Positions 10,245 to 21,270 of a stretch of 64,000 nucleotides of DNA are shown here, in pieces. This DNA is from Pseudomonas fluorescens NCIMB 11764. Its GTDB lineage: Bacteria; Pseudomonadota; Gammaproteobacteria; Pseudomonadales; Pseudomonadaceae. Position 1 is the first letter of the stretch, and every line of letters starts with the position of its first letter. A model generated the notes under the pieces. It did not search any database. It saw only the letters and a list, made by a program, of their open reading frames with translations, and had not been told where the DNA came from. The stretch is from assembly GCF_000293885.2 (NCBI RefSeq), contig NZ_CP010945.1, positions 1,880,001 through 1,944,000 on the forward strand, given 5' to 3'. The position numbers were made by a program, and so were the translations under genes.

Positions 10245-10429
10245 AGGACTTTCCAGTTGTGGGGCCGGATCATGAGAGTTCGAAAAAGGGTTGGCATGAT
10301 ACCCGCTCTCGATGACTGGATAAAGGCTGAATTGAACAAAATCTGAACAGTTATTCTGTTATCGCCAGCAGTTTGGTTTGAGCGGTCGCTGTCAGAAATG
10401 TGCCGTCAAACCCGTAGCACTGAACCGTT

Positions 10430-11662
10430 TCACTCGGGCGAGTGGAAGCTCAGGCTGTAGTTCACGGCTTTGGCGCCTGGGTCGAGGATATCCAGGGCAA
10501 TGTGGATCGGCGTTTGCGGCGGCATTTCCGCCATGCCTTCGAGATCGCCGTTGAGGTACTCGCCGGGCTTGAAGCGACGGCTGGCGATCAGATGGCCGTT
10601 GAGGTCGGCAAAACGCAATTCCAGCAGCGGGAACGGCTGGGAGAACGGCGCGCGGTTGTAGATGATCGCGTCGACCACCAGTGCGCCATTGAATTCCGGA
10701 TGGCTGCGCACCACCAGGTTGCTGCTCTTGATTTTCGCGATGTCGACTTTCGACGGCACGGTGCAGCCGATTTGCGGGCACAACTGCTGGAACCACGGAC
10801 GGTACTGATCCTGGCGCGCCAGTTCATCGAAGTGGTAGGCGATGTACTGGCCGACGAGCGCGCCGGCACCGAGCAGAATCAGCAGCAACCAGAGAAGCCG
10901 TCGACCCCAGGGGGATCGGCGTTTCTGCCAATCGAGTTGCAGCGGGTCGTCGGTCAGGTCTTGCAGAACCTCGGCACGCATCGCCGGCTCGCTGCGTTCG
11001 CGACGCTTGCGCAAGGGTTCGATCGAGGGCAGGTCGTCGTCGAACTCGTCAGTGGTGTCGGCCGCTGACAGGCGTTCGTGATGAAGCGGGGCGTCGAGCG
11101 GATCGTTCAGGCGTAGTTGCGGCGGCAGAGGCTCGTCGTCCAGTTCCACCGGTTCCAGGGACAGCGAGGGCTCGGTGCGCGAGGGTGTGCTCGGCTCGAC
11201 GGTCGGTTCTGGCGTGATCGTGGCTTCGGCCGCTTCGGCGCGATCGGCAGCCGATTCGCTGAACAGGCTGTCGGACCAAGGCTCTTCGTCGGGCTCAGTG
11301 GTATCCCGACGGGCACTCAGATTGTCTTCGCGGTGGCGTCCGAACTCGGTAGTCGGCTGGATTTCCCGCTGTTCGAGCCGGGCGAGTTCTTCGTCCAGGT
11401 CCAGGCTGTCCAGGTCGAGTTCAGCGGCAGACCACTGCTTCTGGCTGATGGCCCGTGGTTCTGGCTCGGCGGTCTCGACGATGGCCGGAGCAACCCGGGG
11501 GATCACGTCCTTGCCTGCCTGCTCAAGCAACTGCTTGGCGGCGTTGAACACCTGCAGGCATGAGCCGCAACGAACCACCCCACGGGCCACGCTCAATTGA
11601 GCATGGCTGACGCGGAAGCTGGTTTGGCAATGCGGGCACTGAGTGACGAAGCTGTCGGTCAT
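10430..11662 (-). CDS. Zinc-ribbon DUF3426 membrane protein
   Basis: 410 aa. The N-terminal MJ0042-type zinc ribbon has paired cysteines (CPHCQTSF and VRCGSC). A long acidic, low-complexity linker (about residues 60-240) leads to one transmembrane helix (RLLWLLLILLGAGALVG, about 255-275) and a C-terminal DUF3426 domain. Function unknown; the form suggests a membrane-anchored protein with a cytoplasmic metal-binding head. It lies 30 bp downstream of prmA on the same strand, as in P. aeruginosa (PA4851 position). Confidence 0.85.
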   Translation of the reverse strand: MTDSFVTQCPHCQTSFRVSHAQLSVARGVVRCGSCLQVFNAAKQLLEQAGKDVIPRVAPAIVETAEPEPRAISQKQWSAAELDLDSLDLDEELARLEQREIQPTTEFGRHREDNLSARRDTTEPDEEPWSDSLFSESAADRAEAAEATITPEPTVEPSTPSRTEPSLSLEPVELDDEPLPPQLRLNDPLDAPLHHERLSAADTTDEFDDDLPSIEPLRKRRERSEPAMRAEVLQDLTDDPLQLDWQKRRSPWGRRLLWLLLILLGAGALVGQYIAYHFDELARQDQYRPWFQQLCPQIGCTVPSKVDIAKIKSSNLVVRSHPEFNGALVVDAIIYNRAPFSQPFPLLELRFADLNGHLIASRRFKPGEYLNGDLEGMAEMPPQTPIHIALDILDPGAKAVNYSLSFHSPE

Positions 11663-11692
11663 GCGGCGATCCGGATTATGCAGGCGCTCATT

Positions 11693-12571
11693 CTAGCGCC
11701 GACGGCCAGTGATGCGCACCCAGCCATCGCGATTGGCGATCGGGTCCAGATCGAAATCACGGGCGTAGGCGTTGGCAACCTCTTCGCCTTGTTCGGCAAG
11801 AATGCCGGACAGTGCCAGGCGGCCACCCGGCTTGACCAGGCTGGACAGTTGCGGCGCCAGGGACACCAGCGGGCCGGCGAGAATGTTGGCCACCAGTACG
11901 TCGGCCTGAACTTGCGGCAGGTCCTCGGGCAGATACAGCGGGAACAGCGCTTCGGCGATGTTGTTGCGCCCGGCGTTGTCGCGCGAGGCTTCCAGCGCCT
12001 GCACGTCGATGTCGGTGCCGACGGCTTGTTTGGCACCCAGCAGCAGGGCGGCAATCGCCAGGATCCCCGAGCCGCAACCGAAGTCCAGCACGTTGCAGTC
12101 TTTCAGGTCCTGACCGTCGAGCCATTCCAGGCACAGCGCGGTGGTCGGGTGCGTGCCGGTGCCGAATGCGAGGCCCGGGTCCAGCAGAATGTTCACGGCG
12201 TCGGGTTCAGGGGCAGCGTGCCAGCTTGGAACGATCCACAGGCGCTGGCCGAAGCGCATTGGCTGGAAATCGTCCATCCAGGTGCGTTCCCAGTCCTGGT
12301 CTTCGATGACTTCGCTGTGATGCTCGGGCAGCGGGCTGCCCGTCAACAGCTCCAGATGCGCCAGTACGCTGGCCGCTTCGGTGCCACCTTCGAACAGGGC
12401 CAGCAGGTGGGTGTGCGACCACAGCGGGGTGGTATTGAGTTCCGGTTCGAAGATCGGCTGATCTTCGGCGTCCATGAAGGTCACCGACACGGCGCCCACT
12501 TCAAGGAAAGCGTCTTCGTAGGTTTCGGCTTGTTCTGGGCTGATGGCGAGACGGACTTGCAGCCAAGGCAT
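11693..12571 (-). CDS. prmA: Ribosomal protein L11 methyltransferase
   Basis: 292 aa, exactly the usual length when ATG 12571 ([10 protein letters not shown]) is taken; the frame stays open further upstream into a repeat. It has the SAM motif [19 protein letters not shown] and the region [14 protein letters not shown]. It trimethylates residues of L11. The RBS is AGGTG. It lies upstream of the zinc-ribbon gene in one transcription unit; a REPIN separates it from accC. Confidence 0.96.
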   Translation of the reverse strand: MPWLQVRLAISPEQAETYEDAFLEVGAVSVTFMDAEDQPIFEPELNTTPLWSHTHLLALFEGGTEAASVLAHLELLTGSPLPEHHSEVIEDQDWERTWMDDFQPMRFGQRLWIVPSWHAAPEPDAVNILLDPGLAFGTGTHPTTALCLEWLDGQDLKDCNVLDFGCGSGILAIAALLLGAKQAVGTDIDVQALEASRDNAGRNNIAEALFPLYLPEDLPQVQADVLVANILAGPLVSLAPQLSSLVKPGGRLALSGILAEQGEEVANAYARDFDLDPIANRDGWVRITGRRR

Positions 12572-12690
12572 GGCGGGCACCTTTGAAAAATATTGATTGC
12601 AGCCTAGCGGGCTGCGAGAAGCGCACAAGTTTACGCGAGCGCGACGCAGAAGACGACCGGGTTGCCAGGGTTCAGCGGTTAACAAATCAC

Positions 12691-12826
12691 TTGTGGCGAG
12701 GGAGCTTGCTCCCGCTGGGGCGCGAAGCGGTCCCAAAATGGCCCAACCGGATCTGTCTGGCACCGCCCTGTTGAATGGTCCTTGCGGTCGCTGCGCAACC
12801 GAGCGGGAGCAAGCTCCCTCGCCACA
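12691..12826. repeat. REPIN (GTGGCGAGGGAGCTTGCTCCCGC family)
   Basis: Two REP units in opposite orientation: one starts TGTGGCGAGGGAGCTTGC at 12692, the other ends GCAAGCTCCCTCGCCACA near 12826. Each is itself palindromic. Copies of this family also sit at 32685 and 59187 in this window. This is a non-autonomous repeat typical of P. fluorescens genomes. Confidence 0.9.
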
Positions 12827-12853
12827 ATGGTTTTGCGTGGAGCATTCTGCAGA

Positions 12854-12887
12854 AACAACAAAGCCGCCCGAAGGCGGCTTTGTTGTT
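12854..12887 (-). terminator. Terminator after accC
   Basis: A 15-bp perfect stem (AACAACAAAGCCGCC / GGCGGCTTTGTTGTT) with a 4-nt loop, 12 bp past the accC stop. T-rich on both sides, so it may act in both directions. Confidence 0.85.
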
Positions 12888-12898
12888 CGGGCTAAAGC

Positions 12899-14257
12899 TT
12901 AGTGCTTGTCGCCAGCCAGCTTGTGTTCCAGGTAGTGGATGTTGATCCCACCTTTGCAGAAGCCTTCATCGCGGACCAGATCGCGGTGCAGCGGGATGTT
13001 GGTCTTGATCCCGTCGACAACGATTTCGTCCAGCGCATTGCGCATGCGCGCCAGCGCTTCGTCACGGGTTGCGCCGTAGGTGATCAGCTTGCCGATCAAC
13101 GAATCGTAGTTCGGCGGAACGGCATAACCGCTGTACAGGTGCGAATCGACGCGAACGCCGTTGCCGCCTGGGGCGTGGAAATGCTTGACCGTGCCTGGGC
13201 TTGGCATGAAGGTTTTCGGGTCTTCGGCGTTGATCCGGCATTCAAGTGCGTGACCGCGGATGACGACGTCTTCCTGGGTGTACGACAGCTTGTTGCCAGC
13301 GGCGATGCTGAGCATCTCCTTGACGATGTCGATGCCGGTGACCATTTCCGAAACCGGGTGCTCAACCTGAACGCGGGTGTTCATTTCGATGAAATAGAAC
13401 GCGCCGTTCTCGTACAGGAACTCGAAGGTGCCCGCGCCACGGTAGTTGATGTCGATGCAGGCTTTGACGCAGCGTGCGAGGACTTCAGCCCGTGCTTTCT
13501 CGTCGATGCCCGGTGCCGGCGCCTCTTCGAGAACCTTCTGGTGACGACGTTGCAGCGAGCAATCGCGGTCGCCCAGATGGATGGCATGGCCCTGGCCGTC
13601 GGAAAGTACCTGGACTTCCACGTGACGTGGGTTGGTCAGGAATTTTTCCAGGTAGACCATCGGGTTGCCGAACGCCGCGCCAGCTTCGGAGCGGGTCAGT
13701 TTCGCCGAGGAAATCAGGTCTTCTTCTTTATGCACGACGCGCATGCCGCGACCACCACCGCCGCCAGCGGCTTTGATGATCACCGGATAACCGACTTCGC
13801 GACCGATGCGCAGAGCGGTTTCTTCGTCTTCCGGCAGCGGGCCGTCAGAGCCCGGAACGGTTGGAACACCGGCAGCGATCATCGCGTGCTTGGCCGACAC
13901 CTTGTCACCCATCAGGCGAATGGTGTCGGCTTTCGGGCCAATGAAGGCGAAGCCGGAGTTCTCGACCTGTTCAGCGAAATCAGCGTTTTCCGCAAGGAAA
14001 CCGTAGCCTGGGTGAATGGCGGTAGCGCCAGTCACTTCAGCCGCGGCGATGATAGCCGGGATGTGCAGGTAAGAGTGGGCGGCCGAGGCCGGACCGATGC
14101 AGACGGATTCGTCTGCCAGGCCCAGGTGCATCAGCTCTTTGTCAGCCTTGGAGTAAACGGCGACGGTCTTGATGCCCATCTCTTTGCAGGCACGCAGAAT
14201 CCGCAGTGCGATCTCACCGCGGTTGGCGATCAGAACTTTTTCCAACTTCGCAGTCAT
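12899..14257 (-). CDS. accC: Acetyl-CoA carboxylase, biotin carboxylase subunit
   Basis: 452 aa ATP-grasp enzyme that carboxylates the biotin on AccB, the first committed step of fatty acid synthesis. It begins [17 protein letters not shown]; the glycine loop [14 protein letters not shown] and the motif [17 protein letters not shown] are present. ATG 14257 (MTAKLEK) is preferred over the upstream in-frame ATG at 14278, because it has a GGAG site and lies 17 bp after the accB stop. Operon aroQ-accB-accC, closed by the hairpin at 12854. Confidence 0.97.
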   Translation of the reverse strand: MTAKLEKVLIANRGEIALRILRACKEMGIKTVAVYSKADKELMHLGLADESVCIGPASAAHSYLHIPAIIAAAEVTGATAIHPGYGFLAENADFAEQVENSGFAFIGPKADTIRLMGDKVSAKHAMIAAGVPTVPGSDGPLPEDEETALRIGREVGYPVIIKAAGGGGGRGMRVVHKEEDLISSAKLTRSEAGAAFGNPMVYLEKFLTNPRHVEVQVLSDGQGHAIHLGDRDCSLQRRHQKVLEEAPAPGIDEKARAEVLARCVKACIDINYRGAGTFEFLYENGAFYFIEMNTRVQVEHPVSEMVTGIDIVKEMLSIAAGNKLSYTQEDVVIRGHALECRINAEDPKTFMPSPGTVKHFHAPGGNGVRVDSHLYSGYAVPPNYDSLIGKLITYGATRDEALARMRNALDEIVVDGIKTNIPLHRDLVRDEGFCKGGINIHYLEHKLAGDKH

Positions 14258-14274
14258 CAAAGTTTCTCCGCGGT

Positions 14275-14736
14275 TCAAACGATGGTGAACAGCGGTTGGT
14301 CGTACTCAACCGGCTGGCCGTCTTCGACGAGGATGGATTCGATCACACCGCTGGTTTCAGCTTCGATGTGGTTCATCATCTTCATGGCTTCGACGATGCA
14401 CAGGGTGTCGCCTTTCTTCACGGTCTGGCCGACTTCAACGAAGGACGGCGAGCTTGGCGAAGACTTGCGATAGAAGGTGCCGACCATCGGCGAACGGGCA
14501 ACGCTGCCGTTCAGGACAGGGGCGGCCGGGGCGGCAGGCGCGGCAGCGGCGGCAACCGGAGCAGCAGCAGGTGCTGGAGCCGGAGCGTGCATTGGAGCCG
14601 GTGCGTAGTACTGCTGAGCCGGGGTCTTGCTATGGCGGCTGATGCGTACGGACTCTTCGCCTTCCTTGATCTCGAGCTCGTCGATGCCGGACTCTTCCAG
14701 CAATTCGATCAGTTTCTTAACTTTACGGATATCCAT
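14275..14736 (-). CDS. accB: Acetyl-CoA carboxylase, biotin carboxyl carrier protein
   Basis: 153 aa. An N-terminal helix ([17 protein letters not shown]) leads to an Ala/Pro-rich flexible linker (about residues 40-75) and the biotinyl domain, with biotin-accepting Lys119 in VEAMKMMN. It carries CO2 between AccC and the carboxyltransferase. It sits between aroQ and accC, 48 bp after aroQ. Confidence 0.97.
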   Translation of the reverse strand: MDIRKVKKLIELLEESGIDELEIKEGEESVRISRHSKTPAQQYYAPAPMHAPAPAPAAAPVAAAAAPAAPAAPVLNGSVARSPMVGTFYRKSSPSSPSFVEVGQTVKKGDTLCIVEAMKMMNHIEAETSGVIESILVEDGQPVEYDQPLFTIV

Positions 14737-14784
14737 GAATCATCAACTCCCAAGGGTCGGTCAGGGGCGTTTAACGCTTGTTGT

Positions 14785-15237
14785 TCAAGCCGTTGCCTGT
14801 CTTTCAAGCTGCTCTAGTGCGGCCTCCAGGGCCAGTCGATAACCGCTGGCGCCAAGGCCGCAGATCACTCCCACCGCTACGTCGGAGAAGTAAGAGTGAT
14901 GGCGGAAAGGTTCGCGTTTGTGCACGTTAGACAAATGCACTTCGATGAATGGGATGCTCACCGCCAGCAGCGCGTCACGTAATGCGACACTTGTGTGCGT
15001 AAAAGCTGCTGGGTTGATCAGAATGAAGTCCACACCTTCGCTGCGGGCAGCGTGGATGCGGTCGATCAATTCGTACTCGGCGTTGCTTTGCAGGTGCAGC
15101 AAATGATGGCCGGCTTCACGAGCACGGCGTTCCAGGTCCTGGTTGATCTGCGCCAGTGTCGTAGCGCCATAGGTGCCCGGTTCACGGGTGCCGAGCATGT
15201 TCAGGTTGGGGCCGTGCAGAACCAATAGGGTCGCCAT
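14785..15237 (-). CDS. aroQ: Type II 3-dehydroquinate dehydratase
   Basis: 150 aa, normal for the dodecameric type II enzyme. [20 protein letters not shown] is the N-terminal signature with the catalytic Tyr region, and [17 protein letters not shown] follows. It dehydrates 3-dehydroquinate in the shikimate pathway. The RBS is AAGGA. First gene of aroQ-accB-accC; P. aeruginosa has the same order (aroQ1). Confidence 0.97.
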   Translation of the reverse strand: MATLLVLHGPNLNMLGTREPGTYGATTLAQINQDLERRAREAGHHLLHLQSNAEYELIDRIHAARSEGVDFILINPAAFTHTSVALRDALLAVSIPFIEVHLSNVHKREPFRHHSYFSDVAVGVICGLGASGYRLALEAALEQLERQATA

Positions 15238-15369
15238 CTGCTGTTCCTTCTTATCCGCTGTGCATTTGTCAGAACCCGGCGACTATGCCGCAAAGCCTTT
15301 GTGACTGTCCAGTTCTATGCAATAGCCAGCACGATGGCCGATGTTTGCGCGAAATATGTGACCGGGTGA

Positions 15370-17109
15370 TTAAATCCGGTCATTTGCTTTCGCGACACGT
15401 TCGGCGAAGTCCGTGGCGTTGATCTCGCCGATCACTCGCACCTCGGTGCGTTCGACACCGTCCTTGCCGAAAAACATCAGCGCCGGTGGGCCGAACAATT
15501 TGTAGCGGTCGAGTAGCGCACGTTGCTCGGCGTTGCTCGCAGTGATGTCGAAGCGGATCAGCCGATAGCCCTTGAGGCGTTCGACGACCTTCGCGTCGTT
15601 GAGCACTTCGTGTTCGATGACTTTGCAGCTGATGCACCAGTCGGCGTACCAGTCGAGCAGCAGTGGGGTGCCGGACGATCTGGCGTCCGCGAGGGCGCGA
15701 TCCAGTTCAGCCGGGGTGGTGATGGTTTGCCAGTTGCCGGTGTGTTGCGGCTGCCCGTTGCCATTGACGATACGCGGCTGGCCGATGGGATTGAGCGGAT
15801 CAGTCTGGCCGCTGAAGGCGCCATACCAACACGCCAGCGCATAAAACAGCAGGAACATGCCGAGCAATTGACCGACACGTTTTCGCGGCGGTTTGTAGAC
15901 GAACTCCAGCGCACCCATGAACAGGCCGACGCCACCGGCCAGCAAGCCGATCAGCAGCAAGGTGATCTGCCCCGGCAACACCCGACTGAGCAGACCGATC
16001 GCCAGCCCCAGCAACAAAACGCCAATCGCGTTTTTCACGTAGACCAGCCACGGCCCGCTTTTCGGCAGCCAGGCTGCACCGCCGGTGGCCACCAACAATA
16101 GCGGGGCGCCCATGCCGAGGCCGAGCATGAACAGCTTCAGCCCGCCGCCCAGCGCATCGCCGCTGGCGCTGATGTACAGCAACGCGCCGGCCAGCGGTGC
16201 CGAGACGCAGGGCGAAACCAGCAGACTGGAAACCACGCCCAGCACCGCCGCACCCCATAACGAGCCACCTTCGGTGCGACCGGCGATGCGGTCCAGTCGG
16301 CTGCTGATCGCCTGCGGCAACTTGAGTTCGAAGACGCCGAACATCGCCAGGGCAAACACGGCAAAAAACATCGCGAACGGCACCAGCACCCACGCCGATT
16401 GCAGCCTCGCCTGAAGATTGAGCTGTGCGCCGAACAGCCCCATCAACGCACCGAGCAGGGCGAAACAGGCGGCCATCGGCAGCACATACGCGAGAGACAG
16501 ATTGAAGCCGCGCAAGCCACCGACCTGGCCACGCAACACCACGCCGGACAGGATTGGCAGCATCGGCAATACGCAAGGGGTGAACGTCAGGCCCAGGCCG
16601 GCGAGGAAGAACAGCGCCAGTTCCCGCCAGCTCCAACTCGTGGTCGCGCCGCTGCTGCCATCGATACTCAGGCGTTCGGTTTCAGGCGGATAGCACAGGC
16701 CTTTATCGGCACAGCCCTGATACGTCACGGCCAGCGTAAAGGCGCGTTGATCGGTGCGTGGCAGTTCTATATCGAGGATCCCGTGGTAAACCTCGACATC
16801 GCCAAAATATTCATCGTGCTTTTGTTCACCCTTGGGCAATTGCGCCGTGCCGAGTGCGAGATCGGCGGGGTCGGCGCGAAACTGAAAGCGATGGCGGTAG
16901 AGGTAGTAACCCTCGGTGGCGACGAAACGCAGCTTTATCGATTGCGGCGTGCTTTCGACCAGACTGAGCTGAAAGGCTTCGCGCACCGGCAGGAAGTCGG
17001 CGCTGTTGTTGATCGAGCCCAGCGTGGCGCTTGGCCGACTCTCCAGCAGCCCGGCGGCGTTGGCCGGCAGGGCGAGAACAAAAAACAGCAGGCAAAGCAC
17101 ACGGCGCAT
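15370..17109 (-). CDS. dsbD: Thiol:disulfide interchange protein DsbD
   Basis: 579 aa from ATG 17109, which gives a clear signal peptide (MRRVLCLLFFVLALPANA); the frame is open further upstream but those residues are encoded by a repeat. The periplasmic N-terminal domain has the reactive pair in CADKGLC; eight membrane helices include the PCVLPMLPI region; the C-terminal thioredoxin-like domain has WCISC. It moves electrons from cytoplasmic thioredoxin to periplasmic DsbC/DsbG and cytochrome c maturation. Corresponds to the dipZ/dsbD1 position in P. aeruginosa. Confidence 0.95.
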   Translation of the reverse strand: MRRVLCLLFFVLALPANAAGLLESRPSATLGSINNSADFLPVREAFQLSLVESTPQSIKLRFVATEGYYLYRHRFQFRADPADLALGTAQLPKGEQKHDEYFGDVEVYHGILDIELPRTDQRAFTLAVTYQGCADKGLCYPPETERLSIDGSSGATTSWSWRELALFFLAGLGLTFTPCVLPMLPILSGVVLRGQVGGLRGFNLSLAYVLPMAACFALLGALMGLFGAQLNLQARLQSAWVLVPFAMFFAVFALAMFGVFELKLPQAISSRLDRIAGRTEGGSLWGAAVLGVVSSLLVSPCVSAPLAGALLYISASGDALGGGLKLFMLGLGMGAPLLLVATGGAAWLPKSGPWLVYVKNAIGVLLLGLAIGLLSRVLPGQITLLLIGLLAGGVGLFMGALEFVYKPPRKRVGQLLGMFLLFYALACWYGAFSGQTDPLNPIGQPRIVNGNGQPQHTGNWQTITTPAELDRALADARSSGTPLLLDWYADWCISCKVIEHEVLNDAKVVERLKGYRLIRFDITASNAEQRALLDRYKLFGPPALMFFGKDGVERTEVRVIGEINATDFAERVAKANDRI

Positions 17110-17165
17110 GACAATCTCGCGTATCGGAGGTGCGGGAATGATAGCGGAGTCGTCGCGGATGCGTA

Positions 17166-17264
17166 TGTAGGCGCTGTCGAGTGAAACGAGGCTGCGATCT
17201 TTTGACGTTGATCCAAAAACCAAAATCAAAGATCGCCGCCTCGTTTCACTCGACAGCGCCTACA
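17166..17264. repeat. Long REP-type palindrome between ctpL and dsbD
   Basis: The arms TGTAGGCGCTGTCGAGTGAA and its complement ending AGCGCCTACA flank a 'GCTGCGATCTTTTGA' type core. It is related to the element at 25361 (GTAGGAGCTGCCGCAGGCT...). About 99 bp; could fold as one long hairpin in the RNA between the ctpL stop and dsbD. Confidence 0.8.
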
Positions 17265-17274
17265 GGGAGTCTGG

Positions 17275-19221
17275 TCAGACGCGGAAGGCTTGAACGGCTG
17301 TATGCAACCGCCCTCCCAGCACCAACAAATGCTCCCCTTGCTCACGTCCCTCACCGATGCGCAGCAGGTTATCCCCACCCAGCTGGTGAATCCGCTCACT
17401 GTGATCGCGGATCTCGCTGACCGCGCCGCTTTGCTGAGCGGTGACATCGGCGATGCGTACGGCAGTGTCGGAAATGGTCTGGATCGCCCCGACGATTTTA
17501 TCCAGCGCGCCGTCAGCGGCCTGGGCCTGATTGGCCGTTGCTTCAGCATGCTCAACCTGCGCACGCATGCCTTGCACCGATTGCTGCGCCGCCGTTTGCA
17601 ATCCGGCGATCAAGACCTGAATCTCGGCCGTGGCGCCAGCGGTGCGTTGCGCCAACGAGCGAACCTCTTCAGCCACGACGGCAAAACCACGGCCCATTTC
17701 CCCGGCGCGAGCCGCTTCAATGGCTGCGTTCAAGGCCAGCAGGTTGGTCTGGTCGGCAATCGAGCGAATCACCGTCAGCACGCCGCCGATGGTGGCCGAT
17801 TCCGAGGCCAGGTGTTCGATCATCTGTGCATTGCCTTGCACTTCATCGACCAGTGCGTGCAGCCCGGTGAGGCTCAGGCCGATGACTTTTTGCCCATGTT
17901 CCACCGCCAACCCGGCATGGCGGCTGGCGTCGGCAGCCTGGCTGGCATCACCGGCCACTTGTTGAATGGTCGCTTCCAGTTCGCCGAGAGAATCACGGAT
18001 GAGCGCCGTGTCACCCGCCTGATGCTCGGCGCCGCTGTGCAGGTCATTGCTCAATTCGGCCAGGGTGCGGCTGCTGCCGGCGACCTGTTCGGCGTTAAGG
18101 CGAATGGTCCCGACGAGATCGACGAGGTAGGCGCGCAGACGGTTGAGCGAGGCTTGAATGTCATGCAGCTCGCGATTGGTCTTGCCCAATTCAATGTCCC
18201 GGCTGAAGTCGCCTTCGGCCCAGGTCGAAAGCGCCGGCGCGAGGTTGGTCAGTGTTCGGGCCAGGCGTCGTTGCAGGGTGTCGATGAGCAACGCGATCAG
18301 CAGGATCAGGCCGATCATCACGCCTTGCATCAGCCGCACTTCGCTTTGGATCTGCCCATGCTGGGCGCGGACCACCGGTTCCAGCCCGGCGATGGTCTGT
18401 TGTACCGCAGCGATTTTCAGGTGAGTCGCGGCGCTGAGGTCGGTACGTTTCTGGATCTGCTCACGGGTGCGCGCAAGCTCCGCGGGATAGCGGGTTAGCA
18501 GGCTGTTGAGTTCGCGTTTGAGCCCGACGCCAGCATCTTCGGTCACGGTTTTTTCGGTGTTCTCCAGGCCCATCATCGCGGCGAAATCATCGGTGCCCGA
18601 TTCACTTTTACTGGCAACGCCGAGTAGCGGCAGGGCATCCAGACGTTCTGCTTGAGCGCGGATGTTGGTGACTTCACGCTCAACATCCGCAGCCAGTTCG
18701 CTGCGACCGCTGCTGACCAGTTTGTCCCGGGCCAGCGACAGTTTGCCCAGGTGTTGGGATGCATTAAGCAGAGGCGTCAGATAAGTCGCGTTATCGCTGG
18801 CGTACTGGCTGAGCTGATCGAGGCTGGCACCGAGCTCGCGTTCGGCTTGCAGCAGCAGTGCCTGAGGATCTCCCGCGAGTTTGCCGGCGGCCAACAGGTC
18901 GGTTTTGCTGAACTCATCCAGGTTCGTCAGGCTGGGGCGCAAGGTGTCGGCCAATGCCGGCGGCAACTCCACGAGCTCCTTTTGCAATGCGTCTATGGCC
19001 TGGCTGGCGCTGCTCAGGCGCAAGGCATCACCGCTGGCGAGGTAATCCTCGACGTTGCGCGCCACTTCATTTTGAAACTGCTGTGACAGCCCCAGGTAAC
19101 GCTCCATCAACAAATACGGGCGTTCCAGGGCTTTTTGCGACCACCAGAGCGTGGCGCCGAGGGCCACGCACACGGCGACTAAAAGGAGGGTGTTGAGATT
19201 GGTCAGCAGCTTCAGGCGCAT
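17275..19221 (-). CDS. ctpL: Methyl-accepting chemotaxis protein, CtpL-like
   Basis: 648 aa. The N-terminal membrane helix (about 9-28) is followed by a long helical periplasmic sensor (about 30-300, helical bimodular type), a second helix (about 303-322), HAMP, and a signalling domain with the hairpin tip around [20 protein letters not shown]. It sits exactly where PA4844 ctpL, a low-phosphate chemoreceptor, lies in P. aeruginosa; the phosphate ligand is carried over by synteny, not shown here. It starts 52 bp after the gcbA stop and may be read through from it. Confidence 0.8.
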   Translation of the reverse strand: MRLKLLTNLNTLLLVAVCVALGATLWWSQKALERPYLLMERYLGLSQQFQNEVARNVEDYLASGDALRLSSASQAIDALQKELVELPPALADTLRPSLTNLDEFSKTDLLAAGKLAGDPQALLLQAERELGASLDQLSQYASDNATYLTPLLNASQHLGKLSLARDKLVSSGRSELAADVEREVTNIRAQAERLDALPLLGVASKSESGTDDFAAMMGLENTEKTVTEDAGVGLKRELNSLLTRYPAELARTREQIQKRTDLSAATHLKIAAVQQTIAGLEPVVRAQHGQIQSEVRLMQGVMIGLILLIALLIDTLQRRLARTLTNLAPALSTWAEGDFSRDIELGKTNRELHDIQASLNRLRAYLVDLVGTIRLNAEQVAGSSRTLAELSNDLHSGAEHQAGDTALIRDSLGELEATIQQVAGDASQAADASRHAGLAVEHGQKVIGLSLTGLHALVDEVQGNAQMIEHLASESATIGGVLTVIRSIADQTNLLALNAAIEAARAGEMGRGFAVVAEEVRSLAQRTAGATAEIQVLIAGLQTAAQQSVQGMRAQVEHAEATANQAQAADGALDKIVGAIQTISDTAVRIADVTAQQSGAVSEIRDHSERIHQLGGDNLLRIGEGREQGEHLLVLGGRLHTAVQAFRV

Positions 19222-19273
19222 CGCGGGACTACCAACGGCAGAATGGTAAGTCCCTGAAGTTATTGCGTTTCTG

Positions 19274-20944
19274 TTACAGGGTTATGACTGACTGGGTGGA
19301 TTCCGATGAAAAGGTGGCATTTTGCTTTGATGCCCGCGCCGCCTGTACGCGGTTGCGCCCGGCGTGCTTGGCACGGTACAGAGCCTCGTCCGCCTGGCTG
19401 GCCATCATCAGGCCGTCGGAGTCTTCGCCCAGCTCGACCACCCCGGCGCTGAAGGTGCACCAGAGATCCTGCGGCTGCGCGGGGTAATGAATTTCCGCAA
19501 AGCGCTGACGGATTTCATCGAGGACGTTGTAGGCGGCTTCGATATCGGTGTCCGGCATGACGATGGCGAACTCTTCGCCGCCGTAACGGCCGATGAAGTC
19601 AGTCTTGCGCAGGCGTTGCTTGAGAAACAGCGCCAGGCTCTTGATCACGCGGTCGCCCATCGGGTGGCCGTGACTGTCGTTGACCCGTTTGAAGTGGTCA
19701 ATGTCGAGCATCGCGAAGCTCAAAGGCTTGCTCTCGCGGCGGGCGCGAAACGAGCAGTCTTCGAGCAATTGCAGAATGTGCGTGTGGTTGTACAGCCCGG
19801 TGAGGCTGTCGCGGACCATCCGCGCTTTGAGATTGCGCGCGCGCGCTGCGCGGTTGCGCACCGTGGTGATCAGGTGGCGCGGCTTGATCGGTTTGGTCAG
19901 GAAGTCGTCGCCGCCCTCGCTCATGGCGTCGAGCTGCTTGTCCAGATCGTCTTCGGCGGACAGGTAAATGATCGGCACGCTGACGTAGCGGTCGTTGTGA
20001 CGAATGACCTTGGCCAGTTCGGTACCGGTGCAGGTCGGCATGTACATGTCGAGGATGATCAGGTCGGGCTGGAAGTCCGCGAGTTCAGCCATGGCCTGGA
20101 TCGGCTCGATCAAGGTCCGCGTGACGATTCCGGCGCTGTTGAGCAGGCGCTCGGTATGCAAGGCCTGTGCGCGGGAGTCGTCGATGATCAGCACTTTATA
20201 AGGTTCGTATTGCGCAACGCAGGTCAGGACTTCGATCTTTTCCAGCAGGCTCGAGGCTTCGAGGGTGCCGGTCAGGAACTCCTGGCCGCCGGCACGCACC
20301 GCCGCGAGGCGGGTCGGGGTGTCGGTTTCGAGCAGGCTGAAAAACAGCAGTGGCAACGGTTCATCCAGACCGACCTGGGCTTCGGCGGCCAGTTTCAGGC
20401 CGATGCCGGGACCGCTGAAGTCCACGTCCATGACGATTGCGGCGGGCAAGCGTTCGACCATCGACGAACGAAAGGCCGCCACGCTGTCGAGGGATTGGGC
20501 GCTGAGTCCAAAGAATTCAAGCTGCTTGGCCAGGCGCTCGGCACGGTCGTGATCCTGGAGCATCACGTAGATCGGCTTGCGCAGCGGCGGCAGGAAGGTT
20601 TGTTCGAGTTGATCGCCATGTCGCAGGCCGGTGCGCGACAAGCGCTGCATCAGGCGATTGAGATCAGTGATCAGGCCGCTGCTCAGGCGTCCGCGATTGG
20701 CATCGACGGCTTCCAGCGACTGGCCGATGTGGCGCGCCAGCTGGATGTGTTCCGGTTGTTCGAAACGCTCGGCGAAACGCTGCAGGCGCAGGTTGGCCTC
20801 GCTCAGTTCCGATAAATCGGTGACGGACCACTCGCTGCGTTGCAGGCGCTGCCAGATCTCAAGAATTTGACGTGCCTGATGAATTACCCGCTGGGCAAAG
20901 TGGTGCTTGAGGCGCTCACGGCTGGGGTCTTCTGGCTCGGTCAT
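19274..20944 (-). CDS. gcbA: GGDEF response regulator (diguanylate cyclase) GcbA-like
   Basis: 556 aa. A helical N-terminal part (about 15-110), a divergent receiver (about 124-240), a canonical receiver (about 248-365, IIDDS and LDMYMPTC) and a GGDEF domain (about 380-540) with active-site GGEEF. An intact RxxD inhibitory site (RKTD) lies five residues before it, so the enzyme should make c-di-GMP and be feedback-inhibited. GcbA promotes early biofilm attachment in P. fluorescens and is PA4843 in P. aeruginosa, next to ctpL as here. Confidence 0.82.
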   Translation of the reverse strand: MTEPEDPSRERLKHHFAQRVIHQARQILEIWQRLQRSEWSVTDLSELSEANLRLQRFAERFEQPEHIQLARHIGQSLEAVDANRGRLSSGLITDLNRLMQRLSRTGLRHGDQLEQTFLPPLRKPIYVMLQDHDRAERLAKQLEFFGLSAQSLDSVAAFRSSMVERLPAAIVMDVDFSGPGIGLKLAAEAQVGLDEPLPLLFFSLLETDTPTRLAAVRAGGQEFLTGTLEASSLLEKIEVLTCVAQYEPYKVLIIDDSRAQALHTERLLNSAGIVTRTLIEPIQAMAELADFQPDLIILDMYMPTCTGTELAKVIRHNDRYVSVPIIYLSAEDDLDKQLDAMSEGGDDFLTKPIKPRHLITTVRNRAARARNLKARMVRDSLTGLYNHTHILQLLEDCSFRARRESKPLSFAMLDIDHFKRVNDSHGHPMGDRVIKSLALFLKQRLRKTDFIGRYGGEEFAIVMPDTDIEAAYNVLDEIRQRFAEIHYPAQPQDLWCTFSAGVVELGEDSDGLMMASQADEALYRAKHAGRNRVQAARASKQNATFSSESTQSVITL

Positions 20945-21270
20945 ATCCTGACTACTAGTTAGGGTGCATGCTGAGATCGACTGGTGGCTCTATGCTAGCA
21001 CCTCTTTTCGTTTGCATGAGTGTCGTACGTCAATAATCTGCAAAGCGACGTCATTCAGTTTCTGACTGGCTGGTCTGAAAATGCCTGAAGGTTATTCCGA
21101 AAGGCCCGTGGGCTGGGTGTCTCAGGGCACTTTTCGTGTTTTTGTGCGAAGCGTCCGTAAGCTTGGCGAGTGTTATTTGTCAGGGAGTTCTGGTTTTTGG
21201 CTTGCTGGATTCGAGCCGGGTTTTCGGCGTGTAGGGTGTCAGGGAAACCCTTAGACGCCATCCACGAATC
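20945..21270. other. 326-bp gap between gcbA and the accessory island
   Basis: Holds the divergent promoters of gcbA (minus) and the unknown gene at 21271 (plus). A minus-strand open frame (21055-21321) crosses it but runs into the next gene and has no recognisable family or ribosome site. The DNA is visibly less GC-rich than the backbone. This is the left boundary of the insertion relative to the P. aeruginosa order. Confidence 0.5.
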